A program made the position numbers and the translations under genes. A DNA stretch of 43,764 nt from Winslowiella iniecta (GTDB lineage: Bacteria > Pseudomonadota > Gammaproteobacteria > Enterobacterales > Enterobacteriaceae): contig NZ_JRXE01000012.1 of NCBI RefSeq assembly GCF_001267535.1, positions 102,985-146,748 of the forward strand, read 5' to 3'. The notes under the pieces were generated by a model. That model made no database searches. It was not told the origin of the DNA and worked only from the letters and a program-made list of their open reading frames with translations. Positions within the stretch are counted from its first letter, which is position 1; every line of letters starts with the position of its first letter. Shown here in pieces: positions 7,484-16,330 of this stretch.

Positions 7484-9685
7484 ATGATAAAAAGAAATAC
7501 GCTTTGGGTCGTTAACCCCTGCTTACTGCTGATGTTGTCACCCGCTGCCTCGGCAGAAACGCCAGCCAGTAGTGAAAATCAGATGGTGGTTTCTGCCAGT
7601 CGTGCGCACCGTACCGTGGCAGAAATGGCGCAAACCAGCTGGGTGATTGAAAGTCAGGAGATTGAGCAGCAGGTGCAGGGCGGCAAAGAGCTGAAAGAGA
7701 TCCTCGCCCAGTTAATTCCGGGCATGGACGTCAGCAGCCAGGGGCGCACCAACTACGGCATGAATATGCGTGGCCGCGCGATGATGGTGATGATTGACGG
7801 TGTACGGCTTAACTCATCACGCAGCGACAGCCGTCAGCTGGACGCCATCGATCCGTTTAATATCGCCCATATTGAAGTGATTTCCGGTGCGACCTCGCTG
7901 TACGGCGGCGGCAGTACCGGCGGGTTAATCAATATCGTTACCAAAAAAGGTCAGGCGGAAAAGCAGGTTGAACTGCAACTGGGCGGCAAAACTGGATTTA
8001 GCAGCCATAACGATCATGATGAGAATATTGCCGCCGCGATTGGCGGCGGTAATGAAAAGGCGTCAGGGCGGCTGTCGCTGTCATATCAACGCTATGGCGG
8101 CTGGTATGACGGTAAAGGCAATGAAGTTTTAATCGATAATACTCAGACCGGTTTGCAGTATTCGCACCGTATTGACCTGATGGGCACCGGGACGCTGAAT
8201 ATTGATGAGCACCAGCAGCTCCAGCTGACCGCACAATATTTTAACAGTGAGTCGGATGGCAAACATGGGCTTTATCTCGGCGAAAACTTTTCGGCGGTGA
8301 CCGGTTCCGGCACGGCTGCCAACAGCAATAAACTTAACTCAGACCGCATTCCCGGTACTGAACGTCATCTGCTGAGTTTGCAGTATTCCAACACTGAGTT
8401 CTGGGGCCAGGATTTAGTGGCGCAGATATTTTATCGCGATGAATCACTAACCTTTTATCCGTTTCCCACTCTGAGCAAAGGCCAGGTCACCAGCATTGGC
8501 GCATCGCAGCAGAAAACCGATTTCTGGGGTGGCAAGCTGACGCTGAACAGTCAGCCGATCGACAGCCTGACGCTCTCCTGGGGAGTTGACGCAGAGCATG
8601 AGAGCTTTAACGCCAATCAACAATTTTTCAATCTGGCGAAGGCGCAGCAGTCCGGCGGGATGACGCTGGAGAATGCCTTTAGAGTTGGCCGATATCCGGG
8701 TTATACCACCACGAATCTCGCGCCGTTTATGCAGGCCAGCTACGACATCAATCCGGTATTTACGCTGAGCGGCGGGGCGCGTTATCAGTACACCGAAAAC
8801 AAAGTGGATGATTTTATTGGTTATGCCCAGCAGCAGGCGATTGCGAACGGACTGGCGACCTCGGCCGATGCGGTGCCTGGCGGCAAGACCAGTTACAACA
8901 ATGTACTTTTGAATGCCGGTTTGCTGGCGCATCTGACTGAGCGTCAGCAGGCGTGGTTTAATTTCTCGCAGGGTTTTGAAATCCCCGATCTGGCGAAATA
9001 TTATGGTTCCGGCAACTATAAGCTGGTGAACGGTCATTATCAGCTGGAAAACAGCGTCAACGTTAACGACTCGAAACTCGACGGAATTAAGGTTAATTCG
9101 TGGGAACTGGGCTGGCGCTATACCGGCGATAATTTGCGGACTCAGCTGGCGGCGTATTATTCCCTGTCGAATAAAACCATTTCCATCAATAAAACCGATA
9201 TGACCATTAACCTCGACGACGACAAACGCCGTATTTATGGAATGGAAGGGGCGCTGGATTATTTCTTTGATAACAGCGAATGGAGCGTTGGCAGCACCTT
9301 TAATCTGATTAAGTCGCAGACCCGGGTGGATGGGCAGTGGAATAAACTGACGGTCGACAGCGCCAGTCCGTCGAAGGCTACCGCGTATATTGGCTGGGCT
9401 CCGGGCGACTGGAACCTGCGGCTGCAATCACAGCAGACCTTTGATGTATCAGATGAAAAAGGCAATAAGCTTGAGGGTTACAACACCATCGACCTATTGG
9501 GTAGCTATGCATTAGCGGTGGGCAAAGTCAGCTTTAGTGTGGAAAACCTGCTGGATAAGGATTACACCACGCTCTGGGGGCAGCGCGCACCGCTGCTTTA
9601 CAGCCCGACTTATGGTTCGCCCGATCTATACAGCTACAAAGGGCGTGGCCGTACCTTTGGTCTGAATTATTCAGTGGTGTTTTAA
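7484..9685 (+). CDS. iutA: Ferric aerobactin TonB-dependent receptor IutA
   Basis: The 733-residue product has a signal peptide ending near residue 24 (PAASAE), a TonB box MVVSAS around 34-39, a plug domain (INIVTKKG, RGRAMMVMIDGVRLNSSR), and a 22-strand barrel ending in the outer-membrane signature ...GLNYSVVF with a terminal phenylalanine. It imports ferric aerobactin across the outer membrane using TonB-ExbBD energy. It lies 26 bases after iucD and shares the operon. Nothing in the frame is broken. The location last in the operon is the same as in pColV-type plasmids, but here the flanks (ftnA and the amidase) suggest a chromosomal setting. Confidence 0.96.
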   Translation: MIKRNTLWVVNPCLLLMLSPAASAETPASSENQMVVSASRAHRTVAEMAQTSWVIESQEIEQQVQGGKELKEILAQLIPGMDVSSQGRTNYGMNMRGRAMMVMIDGVRLNSSRSDSRQLDAIDPFNIAHIEVISGATSLYGGGSTGGLINIVTKKGQAEKQVELQLGGKTGFSSHNDHDENIAAAIGGGNEKASGRLSLSYQRYGGWYDGKGNEVLIDNTQTGLQYSHRIDLMGTGTLNIDEHQQLQLTAQYFNSESDGKHGLYLGENFSAVTGSGTAANSNKLNSDRIPGTERHLLSLQYSNTEFWGQDLVAQIFYRDESLTFYPFPTLSKGQVTSIGASQQKTDFWGGKLTLNSQPIDSLTLSWGVDAEHESFNANQQFFNLAKAQQSGGMTLENAFRVGRYPGYTTTNLAPFMQASYDINPVFTLSGGARYQYTENKVDDFIGYAQQQAIANGLATSADAVPGGKTSYNNVLLNAGLLAHLTERQQAWFNFSQGFEIPDLAKYYGSGNYKLVNGHYQLENSVNVNDSKLDGIKVNSWELGWRYTGDNLRTQLAAYYSLSNKTISINKTDMTINLDDDKRRIYGMEGALDYFFDNSEWSVGSTFNLIKSQTRVDGQWNKLTVDSASPSKATAYIGWAPGDWNLRLQSQQTFDVSDEKGNKLEGYNTIDLLGSYALAVGKVSFSVENLLDKDYTTLWGQRAPLLYSPTYGSPDLYSYKGRGRTFGLNYSVVF

Positions 9686-9705
9686 GCGCATTAACACATC
9701 TTCTG

Positions 9706-9729
9706 TGGGCGACGAAATGTCGCCCATTT
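9706..9729 (+). terminator. Terminator after iutA
   Basis: TGGGCGAC (9706-9713) pairs perfectly with GTCGCCCA (9719-9726) across a 5-base loop, followed by TTTC. It sits 20 bases after the iutA stop and also faces the end of the converging amidase gene. Confidence 0.65.
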
Positions 9730-9759
9730 CACTGATTTACCCGCCTCAAACGAAGATGC

Positions 9760-11706
9760 TTAGCTCTCTTTCCATCGCTGACGCAGAGTCTCAACCACCG
9801 GCTGGGTCTGCGGTTGATGCAAAAACTGATGGCGGAACAGCAGGCATCCCGCGACCTGCGGTAATTGCTGGTTAAGATCGAGCTGACGCGTGATTTCTGG
9901 CACGCCATGGTCAATTGCCCAGTCAGGTTCGCTGTTGCTCTGGCTGCCGACTTTATACAGCGCCATGCCGATATACAGTTTGGTGTTGCTGGTTTTCACC
10001 GTCTCTGCCCACCACTTTGCCACCACATCATAACGTGCGGCGGGCTGAGCAAATGGCCAGTAGATTTGCGGCGCAATATAGTCAATCAGCTCTTCCAGTA
10101 CCCATTGCCGGGTGTCGGCATAGGCCACGTCATAGCTGGGTATGCCCGCGCGGGTATCGGATCCCAACGCATCATCCTGTTTATTACGCCAGACGCCAGC
10201 GGGACTGATGCCAAACTGAACCTGCGGCTTAAAGCGTTTAACGCATTGCGACACGTCAGAAATCAGACGGTAAGTATTATTACGCCGCCAGTCACCCTTA
10301 CTGGCAAAGCCTGCGCCGTACTGTTGATAGCTGGCTTCATCATTGAGTGGTGAATTTGCCGATTCATTATAAAAGTAATCATCAAACTGAATACCATCAA
10401 CATCATAGTGTTGCAGCAGCTCAGCAACGATATTGCTCAGCCAGCCTCTGACCTGAGGTATGCCCGGATCCAGTACAAAGCGATTGGCTGCGGTTTTGAT
10501 CCATTCCGGATGCTGCTGGTAAACGCTGACAGGCGAATCCGGGGAAGAGTTGTTCAGCTCATCAATGGTGGCCTGGCTGGCATCCATCGAAACGCGATAA
10601 GGGTTTAACCATGCGTGCAGCTCGATGCCACGGCAGTGCGCCTGTTCGATGGCAAAAGCCAGTGGATCAAAACCCGGATCCTTGCCCAGCTTGCCGGTCA
10701 GCCAGCGTGACCAGGGGAGCAACCGGGAAGCATAAAGCGCATCTGCACAGGGTTGCACCTGAAAGATTACCGCGTTGATATTCAATGACCTGGCATCATC
10801 AAGCAGGGTTACCAGCTCCTGCTTTTGCGCCGCCATTCGTTGCTGGTCATCTTCAAGCGTCAGAGTATGTTTTGACGGCCAGTCAAGGTTAAGCGTGGTG
10901 GCAACCCAGCTGGCCCTAAACTCCTTTACGACGGGTTTCTCCGCAGGAAAGTATTTTTCTGACAGCGCGAATAAGTTGGCTGCGGTTTCAGCATCGACCA
11001 CGCCGTCATAATTAGCCGGGCGAAAATGCAGCTGAAAGGCGCGGATAAGTTGCCAATATCCCTGTTCATTACTGGCGAGAGTAATATCATAGCCCCAGCG
11101 TTGCAATTTATTGATCAACTGTGCTTTGTCCGGCAGCTTATTGCTGAATTCTCGCAGATATTTTTGTTGCGTCGCCTGATCGTACCAGGCACCTATACCG
11201 GCTTCATACAGCGCCTGCCATGGAAATGCAGGTCCGGGATCACTTTTTCGGTTGGGGGCAATATCACTGTGCGCCACAATATTATTTGGCGTGATATCCG
11301 GGTAACGCTGGATAATATTAATTATCAGCTGTTTAACCGCCTCGATTTGCGCTTTATTATAGGGCGGAAAAGTCAATTCGCCCTGATTATCGGTCGCGAG
11401 GTTAACGATTTCAATTCCGATTGAGGTATCGTTAATATTGCTGCGTCCTGCCCATGAACTGACGCCAGCATGCCAGGCGCGCTGCTCTTCGCTGACCAGG
11501 TTAAAAATCCTTAGGTTTTTGAAACCGGCAGAAATATAGCTTTTATCTTCAGGGTCGGGAACGAGATAGTGAGCGCTCACTAAAGGTCCGGTAAGCGATA
11601 CCATCGAAGAGGCAAAATTCTGCGCGGTATAGTGGATAACCAAAAAGCGGACGCGCGAGTTAAAACCTTTGACGGAACGGTAACTGTTATAGTCAATAGT
11701 GTACAT
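9760..11706 (-). CDS. AmiD-like amidase fused to DigH/GHL10-like glycosidase
   Basis: The 648-residue product joins two peptidoglycan enzymes. Residues 1-255 follow E. coli AmiD: zinc ligands His25 (VIHYTA), His146 and Asp156 (AHSDIAPNRKSDPG), catalytic-type Glu99 (GIEIVN), then a three-helix peptidoglycan-binding region (IRAFQLHFRPANYDG). Residues about 262-640 match the GHL10 (former DUF187) domain of DigH/YngK, with WLNPYRV, VDGIQFDDYFY and IAPQIYWP motifs. AmiD strips stem peptides and DigH cuts denuded glycan, so the fusion could perform both steps. The start is ATG 11706, nine bases after AAGGA; ATG 11724 is also open. Neither gives a signal peptide or lipobox, unlike E. coli AmiD, so its route to the wall is unclear. 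Confidence 0.85.
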   Translation of the reverse strand: MYTIDYNSYRSVKGFNSRVRFLVIHYTAQNFASSMVSLTGPLVSAHYLVPDPEDKSYISAGFKNLRIFNLVSEEQRAWHAGVSSWAGRSNINDTSIGIEIVNLATDNQGELTFPPYNKAQIEAVKQLIINIIQRYPDITPNNIVAHSDIAPNRKSDPGPAFPWQALYEAGIGAWYDQATQQKYLREFSNKLPDKAQLINKLQRWGYDITLASNEQGYWQLIRAFQLHFRPANYDGVVDAETAANLFALSEKYFPAEKPVVKEFRASWVATTLNLDWPSKHTLTLEDDQQRMAAQKQELVTLLDDARSLNINAVIFQVQPCADALYASRLLPWSRWLTGKLGKDPGFDPLAFAIEQAHCRGIELHAWLNPYRVSMDASQATIDELNNSSPDSPVSVYQQHPEWIKTAANRFVLDPGIPQVRGWLSNIVAELLQHYDVDGIQFDDYFYNESANSPLNDEASYQQYGAGFASKGDWRRNNTYRLISDVSQCVKRFKPQVQFGISPAGVWRNKQDDALGSDTRAGIPSYDVAYADTRQWVLEELIDYIAPQIYWPFAQPAARYDVVAKWWAETVKTSNTKLYIGMALYKVGSQSNSEPDWAIDHGVPEITRQLDLNQQLPQVAGCLLFRHQFLHQPQTQPVVETLRQRWKES

Positions 11707-11963
11707 ATTAATACATCCTTGCATTAGCTATGGAGACTGCAGTTAACACCTTTTATATTGAATGGTGCAATCAATCAGCTGCGTATTCTGAAAAGTGATG
11801 ACTTGCTGATACTATTGGTTTATTAAATGGATAGGATTAGCATAACGTGATATTTTTCCTCAATGAATTTATAATAAAAGCAAGAAAGTTCTCACTTTAG
11901 GGTGCGCAATGCGCTACCCTGTGTGCCGATGTCGAATACAGGTTCTCTGATTTGGTAAAGTTG

Positions 11964-12311
11964 ATGAATAAAAGAAATGCCCTGATAAAATTTATCCTGC
12001 CGGTGATTATTTTGGCTGCGATAATGGGTTATATGTCGTTATCACGCGTGGAAAGTCAGGAACAGGCTTATTACGTTGCGGTGTATTGTCAGGTAGTCAA
12101 AACGCCTGATACGCCATCATACCGTGATGCAATGCGCGCAATGATTGACGCTGGCAACAGTGATTACGCGCTGGATCGTAAAAAATTTAATTTGCGAGCG
12201 GCAGATAATGTGCTGAATACCGTCAGTAAACTGACAGACGCGCAGCGCAGCATGTTGAAAGACAATGCAACGGCTTGTCGTCAGCTGATTAGCGCAAAAA
12301 TGGCCGGGTAA
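11964..12311 (+). CDS. Small membrane-anchored protein of unknown function
   Basis: Encodes 115 residues from ATG 11964; a TTG at 11952 would add four. I do not recognise the family. Residues 6-24 (NALIKFILPVIILAAIMGY) form one hydrophobic segment after a basic start, so the protein is either exported or anchored in the inner membrane with the rest in the periplasm. The remainder is charged and helical with two cysteines (CQVV and TACRQL), which could form a disulfide in the periplasm. It stands alone between the amidase and the chaN operon, with its own apparent promoter region, and ends inside a hairpin that contains its stop codon. Confidence 0.55.
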   Translation: MNKRNALIKFILPVIILAAIMGYMSLSRVESQEQAYYVAVYCQVVKTPDTPSYRDAMRAMIDAGNSDYALDRKKFNLRAADNVLNTVSKLTDAQRSMLKDNATACRQLISAKMAG

Positions 12312-12319
12312 CCGGCCAT
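12300..12319. terminator. Hairpin spanning the stop codon of the small protein
   Basis: ATGGCCGG pairs with CCGGCCAT across the loop GTAA, which contains the stop codon. Read on the minus strand it is followed by a run of five T, so it could also stop antisense transcription. On the plus strand it lacks a T tract. Confidence 0.45.
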
Positions 12320-12410
12320 TCACCCTTAGTTTCCCACTGTTTCTGATTTCCCATAGCCACTCCGTTCTGAACCTTCTCCTGAGCCGATCTGTTAAGATTC
12401 CGTATGGAAA

Positions 12411-12425
12411 TGATAATTATATTGA
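12411..12425 (+). promoter_or_regulatory. Secondary Fur-like site
   Basis: TGATAATTATATTGA has a perfect left Fur half-site and a partial right half (11 of 14). It lies 10 bases before the perfect Fur box, and such tandem arrays are common at strongly iron-repressed promoters. Confidence 0.45.
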
Positions 12426-12434
12426 TCGTGATTA

Positions 12435-12449
12435 TGATAATTATTATCA
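12435..12449 (+). promoter_or_regulatory. Perfect Fur box upstream of the chaN-tonB-protease-receptor operon
   Basis: TGATAATTATTATCA matches the 7-1-7 Fur model at all 14 defined positions. It lies 65 bases upstream of the likely chaN ATG at 12514. It is the best Fur site in the window and makes iron control of the four-gene operon very likely. Confidence 0.85.
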
Positions 12450-12513
12450 TTCGCTTCCGTATTTGACTGTTAACACCAACTTCACTTGCACCTCTCTTCA
12501 GGCCATACAAACA

Positions 12514-13377
12514 ATGATAAAGACTAAGTTGTTAGTCGCAGGGTTACTGATTTCACTGCTGTCTGCCTGCCAGCAGAGCGCCAGGCAATCTGAACCGCAG
12601 CTGGAGCAGTCCCTGGCGTTCTCTTCGCGCATTGAATCACTGCGAGATAATCAGCCGCTTTCCACTGCTGAACTGGTGAACAGACTCAGCGCTGCGCCTA
12701 TGGTGATCGTCGGTGAAAAGCATGACAACGCCGATCACCATCGTATTGAACAGTGGTTAATCAGCCAGCTGGCGGCCAAAAGGCCGCAAGGTAGTGTGCT
12801 GATGGAGATGATCGCCAGCGATCAACAGGATGCGGTGAATCAACTGCAACAGGGACTGAAAAGTTCTCCCTATATTCGTGATGAGCGCCTGCAACAGCTG
12901 TTGCAGTGGAATAACGGCTGGCCATGGTCGCTGTATGGCGCAGTGGTGACGACTGCGCTAAAAGGCAACGCTCCGTTGCTGGCCGCCAACCTTAGCGCCA
13001 GCGAAGTGAAGCAGATTTATCAAACTAAGCAGATGCCGGCAGGCATACTTTCCTCGCAGCAACCGGTGCTTGATGCACTGTCGACGCTGATTGTGACGAT
13101 GCATGACGGGCAGATCGATGCCGATCGTCTGGCATCCATGCTGGCGGTGCAGCAGAACCGCGATCGCTTTATGGCACAGCAGCTACTGGCTGCGCCAAAA
13201 CCGGCGCTGCTGATCGCTGGCGGTTATCACGCAGCCCGCAATCTTGGCGTGCCTCTACACCTGCGGGACCTGGATAAACAGGCCCGTCCGTTGGTGCTGA
13301 TGCTTGCGGAGCAGGGGATGAAGATCACTGCCGGGCAAGCGGATTATGTCTGGTACGTCGCCGTCGTTGCGCGCTGA
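12514..13377 (+). CDS. ChaN/PhuW-family putative heme-binding lipoprotein
   Basis: The product is 287 residues. The start chosen is ATG 12514, because it gives a signal peptide with lipobox LLSAC (lipidated Cys19); an upstream TTG at 12463 would bury this. The EreA/ChaN-like fold is marked by VGEKHDNADHH, SVLMEMI and the C-terminal GGYHAARNLGVP. ChaN-family lipoproteins (Campylobacter ChaN, Pseudomonas PhuW) bind heme and are linked to outer-membrane heme receptors. It opens a Fur-controlled operon and its stop overlaps tonB by one base (TGATG). Heme binding is inferred from the family; the exact ligand tyrosine or histidine cannot be assigned by eye. Confidence 0.82.
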   Translation: MIKTKLLVAGLLISLLSACQQSARQSEPQLEQSLAFSSRIESLRDNQPLSTAELVNRLSAAPMVIVGEKHDNADHHRIEQWLISQLAAKRPQGSVLMEMIASDQQDAVNQLQQGLKSSPYIRDERLQQLLQWNNGWPWSLYGAVVTTALKGNAPLLAANLSASEVKQIYQTKQMPAGILSSQQPVLDALSTLIVTMHDGQIDADRLASMLAVQQNRDRFMAQQLLAAPKPALLIAGGYHAARNLGVPLHLRDLDKQARPLVLMLAEQGMKITAGQADYVWYVAVVAR

Positions 13378-14177
13378 TGTCGATGATGTTGGTCAACGAA
13401 AATTATCCACACCGTCCGCGCTGGAGCGCCGGTGTATGTTGCAGTGTGATCGCCCACTTATTGCTGGTGGCGCTTTTTATCACCACCTGGCGCAATAACA
13501 CGCCGCTAATTACGCCTCCGGCGGTGGTGATGCTGGAATTTTCCGAACAATTTCAGGTCACCAGCCGTCAGCCAGATATGCCATTGGGGATTAATCAGCA
13601 GCAGAAGGTGGACGCCGCCAGGGTGGAAAACACGCCGAAAAAGCAACAGATGCATCGGGTGGTGATGGCGGATAATGCTGAGATCCATCAGTCTACGCCG
13701 CAAAAGGCTACGCCAAAGCCGACCAAACAACATGATGTGAAGCAGAACAACCTGCTACCGCAGGAAGCGGTGGAAGGTAATGCAAAGGTGACTAACCGCG
13801 CGGCACCCAAACCTCAGCTAAAGATCGCCAGCACCACTGCGGCACCGGTAGCCAGTGATGCGGCTAAAGTCAGCAACAGCCAACTGAGCTGGGAAGGTTT
13901 AGTCAAAGGAAAGCTGAATCTGGTTAAAGCCTACCCGGCAGACGCCAGACGACGTGGCCGATCGGGCATTGCGCTGGTGTCATTTGTGGTCGCTGCCGAT
14001 GGTCGCGTGATTTCCCGGCAGCTTGTTCGTTCAGCAGAAACGCTGTCGCTCGACAGAGAATCCCTGGCGATGATTGATCGTGCCCAGCCTTTTCCTCAGC
14101 CTCCGGCTGAAATATTAACCGGCGGTATTTATAAAGTGACCATGCCGGTAAGTTTTGACTTGAATCAGGCTAATTAA
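13377..14177 (+). CDS. TonB-family energy transducer (HasB-like, operon-specific)
   Basis: The 266-residue product has one N-terminal membrane helix (about residues 18-38, SAGVCCSVIAHLLLVALFIT), a long charged and glutamine/lysine-rich spacer with few Pro repeats, and a C-terminal TonB domain (about 175-262: YPADARRRGRSGIALVSFVV, DGRVISRQLVRSA, FPQPP, MPVSFDL). It would couple the inner-membrane proton gradient to the receptor encoded two genes downstream. No exbB or exbD lies in this operon, so it must use another ExbBD pair, possibly the one at 18839-22942. The modest proline content and receptor linkage recall HasB, but identity with HasB is not claimed. Confidence 0.85.
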   Translation: MSMMLVNENYPHRPRWSAGVCCSVIAHLLLVALFITTWRNNTPLITPPAVVMLEFSEQFQVTSRQPDMPLGINQQQKVDAARVENTPKKQQMHRVVMADNAEIHQSTPQKATPKPTKQHDVKQNNLLPQEAVEGNAKVTNRAAPKPQLKIASTTAAPVASDAAKVSNSQLSWEGLVKGKLNLVKAYPADARRRGRSGIALVSFVVAADGRVISRQLVRSAETLSLDRESLAMIDRAQPFPQPPAEILTGGIYKVTMPVSFDLNQAN

Positions 14178-14203
14178 TTATTTCTATCTAAGAGTTTTAT
14201 TTA

Positions 14204-16330
14204 ATGCTGAATATTCGTTGGGTCGTTATGGCTAATTTATTATTAGCCATGCATTTCGCCGTGGCTGCCGCTCAGCCAGCTGCGCCGGTAGCAGAAATTA
14301 AACCAGAAATCATCGTCACTCAGGGAGAAGCCCGCACGGATAACTATCACTGGTTACGCGATGATTCGCGGAAAAATAAACCCGTGCTGGATTATCTTAC
14401 GGCAGAAAATAATTACGCCACCACAATTTCACAACGCTGGCAGCCACTGAGTGAGCAAGTTTATGCCGAAATGAGCCAGCGGCAAGCACAGGATAAATAT
14501 TCCCCACCCTATGAAATAAAGGGGTATCGCTACCAGAGTCAGTTCGCGGAGCAGGCCAATTATCCACAACTGATGCGCCAGGAAATGGGTGCAGCGGGCT
14601 GGCAACGCGTAGTTGACCTGAATCAGCGTAGCCAGGGGCACCATTATTACCGTCTCTCGCGTTATGTCGTCAGTGAGGATAATCGCTATCTGGCGATTGC
14701 CGAAGATTATCGTGGCGACGGGCAGAATCAGCTGGCATTGCTGGATATGCAAAGCGGTAAATGGCTGCCTGACACTATCGCCAACAGTTCGGGCGATATG
14801 GTATTTAGCGCGGATGGTCAGACGCTGTTTTATGTGCTGAATAATCCGCAAACCCTGACGCCGTATAAGGTGATGCAGCATCGTCTGCATGATAGCGGGC
14901 CGGATAAGCGGGTGTATCAGCAGCCGGATGACACGCTGTATACCGGCATTTCACGTTCGGCATCGGACCACTATCTGCTGATTACCTCCAGTGGTAACGA
15001 CACTTCTGAAGTCAGAATATTACCTCTCGCCACGCCGCAGGCGACACCTCAACTGATACAGCCGCGCCGCAAAGGCATTGAGTACTATGTTGACCATTTA
15101 AACGGGCAGTTCTTTATCCGCAGTAATGCGCTGAATAAAAACTTCGGGATTTATTCTGTGCGCCAGCCGGGTGACCGCTGGCAAACGGTGGTCGCCGCAC
15201 AAGAAAATGTCGAAATTGAAAGTTTTAACCTGTTCGAGCGCTGGCTGGTGGTGGTCAAGCGCGCGCAGGGGCAAACGGCGTTTGCCAGCATGGAATTTGC
15301 CAGCGGGGAATGGCAAAGTCTGCCATTCCCCGACGCCAGTTATATGGCGCGGGTGGGAAATAATCCCTCCAGCCACGCAGCAGTATTTAATTATCTCTAT
15401 TCATCGCTGGATAAACCGCTGGGCTATTACCAGTGGGATTTAGCCACCCATCGCACCCGACTGGTGCATCAGAAACATATTGCGCAGTTTGAGCAACAAC
15501 ACTATGCCAGTGAGCTGGTGCAGATTAACGCGCGTGATGGTCAGCAAATCCCGGTTTCACTGGTGTATCGCAAGGATCGCTTTCAGCAAGGGCATAACCC
15601 GTTGCTGGTTTATGGCTATGGTGCCTATGGCATCAGTCTTGATGTGGCATTCAGCGCGCCGCGTCTGAGTCTGCTCGACCGGGGTTTTGTTTTTGCTCTG
15701 GTTCACGTGCGTGGCGGCGGCGAGAAGGGTGTTGACTGGTATCTCAACGGCAAGAAGGCACATAAGCAAAACAGTTTTAATGATTTTATCGATGCCACAC
15801 GCGGGCTGGTAGCGCTGGGCTACGGTGCGAAAAAACGTGTTTATGGCATGGGGGGAAGCGCCGGTGGCCTGCTGCTGGCAGCCGCGCTGAATCAGGCTCC
15901 TGAACTATTTTCCGCGGTGGTATTACAGGTGCCATTTGTTGATGTGCTGAACACCATGCTGGACGCATCGCTACCGCTGACGCAGCAGGAATATGAAGAG
16001 TGGGGCAATCCGGCGACCGCTTCCGATTATCCGGTGATTAAAGCTTACAGCCCTTATGAGAATCTCTCTGCTCAACACTATCCCGATATGCTGGTGACCA
16101 GCGGATTAAATGATTCACAGGTACCCTACTGGGAAGCCGCGAAATATGTTGCGCGCCTGCGTGCCGTTAATCAAAACCGCGCTGCGAAAATTCTGCTTAC
16201 TACCAATATGCACGCCGGGCATGGTGGCGATGCCGGACGCTATTCCCGGCTGCGCGACTCGGCCAGCGCATTCAGCTTTCTGCTTTACCTTGATAAAGAA
16301 AAAAATAAAACCTCAGGAGCATTACCTTGA
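14204..16330 (+). CDS. Exported oligopeptidase B-like serine protease (S9A)
   Basis: The 708-residue product has an N-terminal beta-propeller and a C-terminal alpha/beta hydrolase domain. The catalytic Ser552 (GGSAGG), Asp637 (NDSQVPYWE) and His673 (HAGHGG) sit about 20 residues further on than the triad of E. coli oligopeptidase B, and the extra length is an N-terminal signal peptide (WVVMANLLLAMHFAVAAA). Oligopeptidase B is normally cytosolic and cuts short peptides after Arg or Lys; this one should act in the periplasm. Further OpdB-like blocks are GYGAYG and HVRGGGEKG. It lies 26 bases after tonB and its stop overlaps the receptor start. The context suggests it processes what the receptor imports, as FusC does in the Pectobacterium ferredoxin system. 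Confidence 0.88.
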   Translation: MLNIRWVVMANLLLAMHFAVAAAQPAAPVAEIKPEIIVTQGEARTDNYHWLRDDSRKNKPVLDYLTAENNYATTISQRWQPLSEQVYAEMSQRQAQDKYSPPYEIKGYRYQSQFAEQANYPQLMRQEMGAAGWQRVVDLNQRSQGHHYYRLSRYVVSEDNRYLAIAEDYRGDGQNQLALLDMQSGKWLPDTIANSSGDMVFSADGQTLFYVLNNPQTLTPYKVMQHRLHDSGPDKRVYQQPDDTLYTGISRSASDHYLLITSSGNDTSEVRILPLATPQATPQLIQPRRKGIEYYVDHLNGQFFIRSNALNKNFGIYSVRQPGDRWQTVVAAQENVEIESFNLFERWLVVVKRAQGQTAFASMEFASGEWQSLPFPDASYMARVGNNPSSHAAVFNYLYSSLDKPLGYYQWDLATHRTRLVHQKHIAQFEQQHYASELVQINARDGQQIPVSLVYRKDRFQQGHNPLLVYGYGAYGISLDVAFSAPRLSLLDRGFVFALVHVRGGGEKGVDWYLNGKKAHKQNSFNDFIDATRGLVALGYGAKKRVYGMGGSAGGLLLAAALNQAPELFSAVVLQVPFVDVLNTMLDASLPLTQQEYEEWGNPATASDYPVIKAYSPYENLSAQHYPDMLVTSGLNDSQVPYWEAAKYVARLRAVNQNRAAKILLTTNMHAGHGGDAGRYSRLRDSASAFSFLLYLDKEKNKTSGALP

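Noticed and set aside
8447-9427. 326-residue open frame antisense to iutA
   Set aside because: It lies wholly opposite a clear receptor gene, has no recognisable domain, and reflects codon bias of GC-rich DNA.
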